NCBI RefSeq assembly: GCF_004337475.1
Contig: NZ_SJZJ01000001.1
Coordinates: 1-64,000 of the forward strand
Direction: 5' to 3'
Source: Nocardioides jejuensis
GTDB lineage: Bacteria > Actinomycetota > Actinomycetes > Propionibacteriales > Nocardioidaceae
DNA length: 64,000 bases
Shown piece by piece: positions 61,999 through 64,000 of this stretch (its first letter is position 1; every line of letters begins with the position of its first letter). Below the pieces are notes generated by a model that was given only the letters and a program-made list of their open reading frames with translations, made no database searches and was not told the origin of the DNA. Position numbers and translations under genes: made by a program.

Positions 61999-62041
61999 TG
62001 GAGGTGAGGGGACTCGAACCCCTGACCCCCTGCATGCCATG
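61999..62041 (-). tRNA. 3' half of a tRNA-Ala(GGC), not an intact gene
   Basis: Reading on the minus strand, the sequence gives an anticodon loop with GGC, the 3' anticodon strand, variable loop, a perfect T arm (AGGGG-TTCGAGT-CCCCT), the 3' acceptor strand CACCTCC and A73. CCA is not encoded. Upstream of the anticodon loop the sequence no longer pairs or resembles a tRNA: there is no D arm, and the anticodon stem fails after one pair. It is therefore a displaced 3' half, as left at one end of elements that integrate into tRNA genes. Confidence 0.85.
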
Positions 62042-62123
62042 TCGAGCCGCCAGCCTCGTTGGGGGTCGTTCACGCTCGAGCCGAGGCTCGGGTGGCCATC
62101 GAGTCGCGCCAGATCGCGGCAGC

Positions 62124-62316
62124 GTTGCTGCCACTTGCTGCTGCCACCTTCGGTCGGCAAGGTGCGCGCCGGCGGTGACCACTGACGACCGCAACCGGGC
62201 AGGGCGGTGAGGCTTCGGGGCGGCCCCGGAGATCGTGACGACGTCTCCACCGACGGTGATGGGTGAGGCGGTAACCGCTGGGGCGATGCCGGAGCTGGAT
62301 CGGCTACTCCCCCGCC
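62124..62316 (+). repeat. Dispersed repeat copy B
   Basis: This is a counterpart of 55679-55873, starting 82 bases inside the predicted island edge. It shares the gttgctgccact start, the central gacgaccgcaac...gatcgtgac block and the tactcccc end. The copies have diverged by roughly 15% in the best part. No coding potential is visible. Confidence 0.7.
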
Positions 62317-62377
62317 GTCGTCACTGCTTGGGGCCGCGGCGAGGACGGCGCGCCAGCGCCGCCCGCAGCCGTGGCCC

Positions 62378-62396
62378 GCGCCGGCGGAGCCGGCGC
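62378..62396. terminator. Small GC hairpin followed by TTTA
   Basis: A perfect 8-bp stem (62378-62385 with 62389-62396), a 3-base loop, then TTTAA. It could act as a terminator, but no gene clearly ends here. Confidence 0.35.
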
Positions 62397-62728
62397 TTTA
62401 ACGGAGTAAAGAGGATCCTCACCGATCCCGACTCCGCTAGGCAGCTGGGCGATGTGCGGTGACTTGAGGTCTCAACTCGCCCGCATGGCGCTCGCGGAAA
62501 CAGGTCCTTCGAACCTGGCCGATCGTGGGCGGATGCCTGTCGAGCGATTGGGCAACAAGGCCCAAACGATCCGCAATCGCACCCCAGACTGCGCCGGCTT
62601 CTGCCAGATGGAGGCGTGTGGGTCGGCGGGCGCCCGCGCGACTTGGAAAGGGTCAGGGTTCCTCGGCGAGCCGTTCGAAGCGCGTGAAACTCGTACTTCT
62701 GTCGGGCGTGACCGATAACTTCGGACAT

Positions 62729-62929
62729 ATGGGGAACGGTGACTGGATTTCGCGCTCGATGACCGGAATTCTGGTGGGAATGGGCTGTGCGGCTCTGCCC
62801 TTCGTTCTCTTCGCTGCTGTCATCGTGGGCGTTATCGCGGCCGCGATCACCGGTTCAACCGTAATCGGATGGTTTGCTGGTGTCGGCGTGACGGCGTTCA
62901 TGATCGGTCTCCTCGCCGAGGGCGCGTGA
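62729..62929 (+). CDS. Small membrane protein in the putative island
   Basis: This 66-residue protein has two hydrophobic helices (GILVGMGCAALPFVLFAAVI, then VGVIAAAITGST and VIGWFAGVGVTAFMIGLLAE) and almost no soluble part. The start is ATG at 62729; a GATAAC 11 bases upstream might be a -10 for a leaderless transcript, as no ribosome site is seen. It is followed after 6 bases by the unknown island gene. No family is recognised. Pairs of a tiny membrane protein and a larger soluble protein occur in defence or toxin systems, but nothing here proves that. Confidence 0.6.
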   Translation: MGNGDWISRSMTGILVGMGCAALPFVLFAAVIVGVIAAAITGSTVIGWFAGVGVTAFMIGLLAEGA

Positions 62930-62935
62930 GCACAC

Positions 62936-64000
62936 GTGGCGATTGACGAGAAGCGACGGGCCCAACTTCGCAAGCGAGCGAGCCGCGGCATTGCCGAGCG
63001 ATCAGCACTAGCGGCGCTGGCGCTCAAGAACATGACCGCTGCGACCGACATTGTTGAGGTCATTGACCACGCCAGGATCTCTCTTCGGCGAAGCCCCGGC
63101 AGCTCCATGGGCCCGAATCTGATCATCAAACTCGATGGCACAGAGATCGGTCGGTACCTTCTCGAGCCGCGAATTCTCGACGTACCGCGATGGTGTCGGC
63201 CCTCTGTCGAGGGCTTGCTGAGGTCACGCGGCGAGGTCCCGCGCCGAAGCCTCCCCTCGTTGCCGTTGCCCACCGCCGTCACGTGCCGCTTCGAGGTCAG
63301 CAGGGATCTCATTCGCTTTACTGTGCCGGCGAGCGTATTTGCCCGTGATGATGCGGAAGACCCCAGCGCGCGAGAGATCGGACTCCTGCGCCTCCAGAGC
63401 CGCATTGGGGTCGCGATCGCTGAAGAGTTCCACGACCTAATGCGGCATCGCGCCGCCGAACTCGGCTTCCCCGTCGACCAGTTCGTGTCGCCCAGCGACC
63501 TTCCGGGGCCCTTTGCGACGACAGATGTCGAATCGCTCGAGTGGCGGCCGAAGGCGTTACGCCCCTCGTCCCGGGTGCACCAAGACGACTATGAGCTCGC
63601 GCCGGCGCTAGTCGCGTACCTTGCGGATCAGGAGGCGAAGCTCGAAGCGACCCGCAGGGCACGTCTGATTCCGCTTCCGCAGGTGCAGTCCGACGTGGCA
63701 GCAAAGCTACCTCCGCTTGTCGCGGCTGCGATCGAGGAGGCCTGGGAACTCCGCCGCTCCGGCGGCGATGTAGCACGTGGCCGAGAATGGTCACTCGAGG
63801 CGGCGGCGCACGGGAACTGCTTGACCTCCGAACAAGTCGAAAAACTCAAGGATCTGACTCCAACCATTCCCTTACCCCTGGGGTTCTCCGAAACCCACAA
63901 CTCCGTCAAACGGGATTCGCCGTCGCAAGCGCCGTTCCGCTTGGCGCTCGAACTCCGCGATGCGCACCCCGACTGGTGGGAGGCTCTTCCTTGGAGTGAC
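62936..64000 (+). CDS. Unrecognised island protein, 3' end beyond the window
   Basis: The frame is open from GTG at 62936 to the last base, 355 codons without a stop, checked codon by codon. The product starts VAIDEKRRAQLRKRASRGIA. It contains IIKLDGTEIGRYLLEPRILDVP, a basic-acidic middle, a helical part (YLADQEAKLEATRRARLIPL) and ends within ELRDAHPDWWEALPWSD. There is no signal peptide or clear membrane helix, and no motif I recognise. Codon use (TTA twice, many CTA, ATT, CGA, GTA) differs from the chromosomal genes. It lies 6 bases after the small membrane protein gene, so the two are probably co-transcribed. Confidence 0.8.
   Translation, partial: MAIDEKRRAQLRKRASRGIAERSALAALALKNMTAATDIVEVIDHARISLRRSPGSSMGPNLIIKLDGTEIGRYLLEPRILDVPRWCRPSVEGLLRSRGEVPRRSLPSLPLPTAVTCRFEVSRDLIRFTVPASVFARDDAEDPSAREIGLLRLQSRIGVAIAEEFHDLMRHRAAELGFPVDQFVSPSDLPGPFATTDVESLEWRPKALRPSSRVHQDDYELAPALVAYLADQEAKLEATRRARLIPLPQVQSDVAAKLPPLVAAAIEEAWELRRSGGDVARGREWSLEAAAHGNCLTSEQVEKLKDLTPTIPLPLGFSETHNSVKRDSPSQAPFRLALELRDAHPDWWEALPWSD

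Larger units (their letters stand above)
61728..62728. other. ~1 kb without protein genes: tRNA scar, terminator, repeat B
   Basis: After the PucR gene start I see no convincing protein gene until 62729. The stretch holds a strong terminator (61945-61990), a tRNA-Ala 3' half (61999-62041), a copy of the dispersed repeat (62124-62316) and a small GC hairpin (62378-62396). Short open frames here have low-complexity Arg/Ser/Pro products and no ribosome sites. Confidence 0.7.
62042..64000 (+). mobile_element. Probable edge of a tRNA-Ala-targeted genomic island
   Basis: The tRNA 3' half with its own terminator stays on the chromosomal side (left), so the inserted DNA should be on the right. In support, GC falls: three 60-base lines counted (63001, 63121, 63841) give 58, 53 and 50%, against about 70% in the flanking genes. 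Codons such as TTA, CTA and ATT appear. No integrase is seen inside the window; the other end should carry a complete tRNA-Ala(GGC). Confidence 0.5.

Noticed and set aside
61998-62100. Intact tRNA or tmRNA gene
   Set aside because: No D arm, 5' acceptor strand or tmRNA tag region was found on the 5' side; only the 3' half of a tRNA is present.
62321-62728. Minus-strand 135-codon open frame near the tRNA scar
   Set aside because: Arg/Ser/Pro-rich, no ribosome site, and it overlaps the GC hairpin and part of repeat B.
1-64000. CRISPR arrays, rRNA genes, insertion sequences with transposase
   Set aside because: No regularly spaced short repeats, rRNA-like stretches or transposase motifs were seen. 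The repeats found are the two-copy types listed.

Overview
The window is high-GC actinobacterial DNA. Its gene content and codon style suggest the Nocardioidaceae (Nocardioides-like); this is an inference, not a measurement. The evidence is GC-rich third codon positions, many GTG starts and 4-base stop/start overlaps, a mycobacterial-type SOS box, a YrbE/Mce lipid-import operon, PucR-type regulators and a rubredoxin-fused AlkB. Nearly all of it is chromosomal. The last ~2 kb looks like the edge of an integrated element.

Layout. 1-2.2 kb: 3' end of a large repetitive surface protein with a perfect 510-bp internal duplication. 2.2-3.7 kb: short-chain dehydrogenase and TetR. 3.8-9.5 kb: SOS-controlled mutasome operon imuA'-imuB-dnaE2 under a perfect LexA-type palindrome. 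9.6-12.2 kb: secreted Ig/FN3 protein and an OsmC-like protein. 12.2-16.6 kb: fused GT2/GT39-type membrane glycosyltransferase, then an OmpR/histidine-kinase pair. 16.6-24.6 kb: lipoprotein, large unknown membrane protein, acetoacetyl-CoA synthetase, orphan MceB, DUF347-type membrane protein and a 96-aa protein. 24.9-28.9 kb: NarL-type two-component system, FUSC-like membrane protein and a PucR regulator. 29-32.4 kb: FdhF/YdeP-type molybdenum oxidoreductase divergent from fdhD.

32.3-44.0 kb is a 12-gene, tightly coupled minus-strand operon. It runs from a cholesterol-oxidase-like GMC oxidoreductase through yrbEA, yrbEB and mceA-F to two Mce-associated proteins and a small Cys protein. It probably imports and oxidises a sterol or other lipid. 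A PucR regulator diverges from it. 45.4-48.2 kb is an alkane hydroxylase operon: AlkB-rubredoxin fusion, 3Fe-4S ferredoxin, and an FAD reductase carrying a one-base frameshift. A paralogue of the 96-aa protein lies just upstream. 48.8-54.2 kb holds an ECF sigma factor with a membrane partner, a secreted beta-propeller protein, and a coupled PLP enzyme/FAD lactone-oxidase pair.

54.4-61.7 kb holds a LysR gene, a truncated second LysR copy beside a dispersed repeat, an MFS exporter with a palindromic operator and TetR, and a desaturase fused to its own reductase and ferredoxin with a PucR regulator upstream. At 62.0 kb lies the 3' half of a tRNA-Ala(GGC) with a strong terminator. This is the usual scar of tRNA-targeted integration. 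Beyond it GC falls to roughly 50-58% in lines counted by hand, TTA codons appear, and an unrecognised gene runs off the window end.

The main metabolic theme is uptake and oxidation of hydrophobic substrates: Mce import, GMC oxidase, AlkB, desaturase, and acetoacetyl-CoA use. Three PucR/CdaR-type regulators sit next to such genes. No CRISPR array, rRNA gene or intact tRNA was seen.
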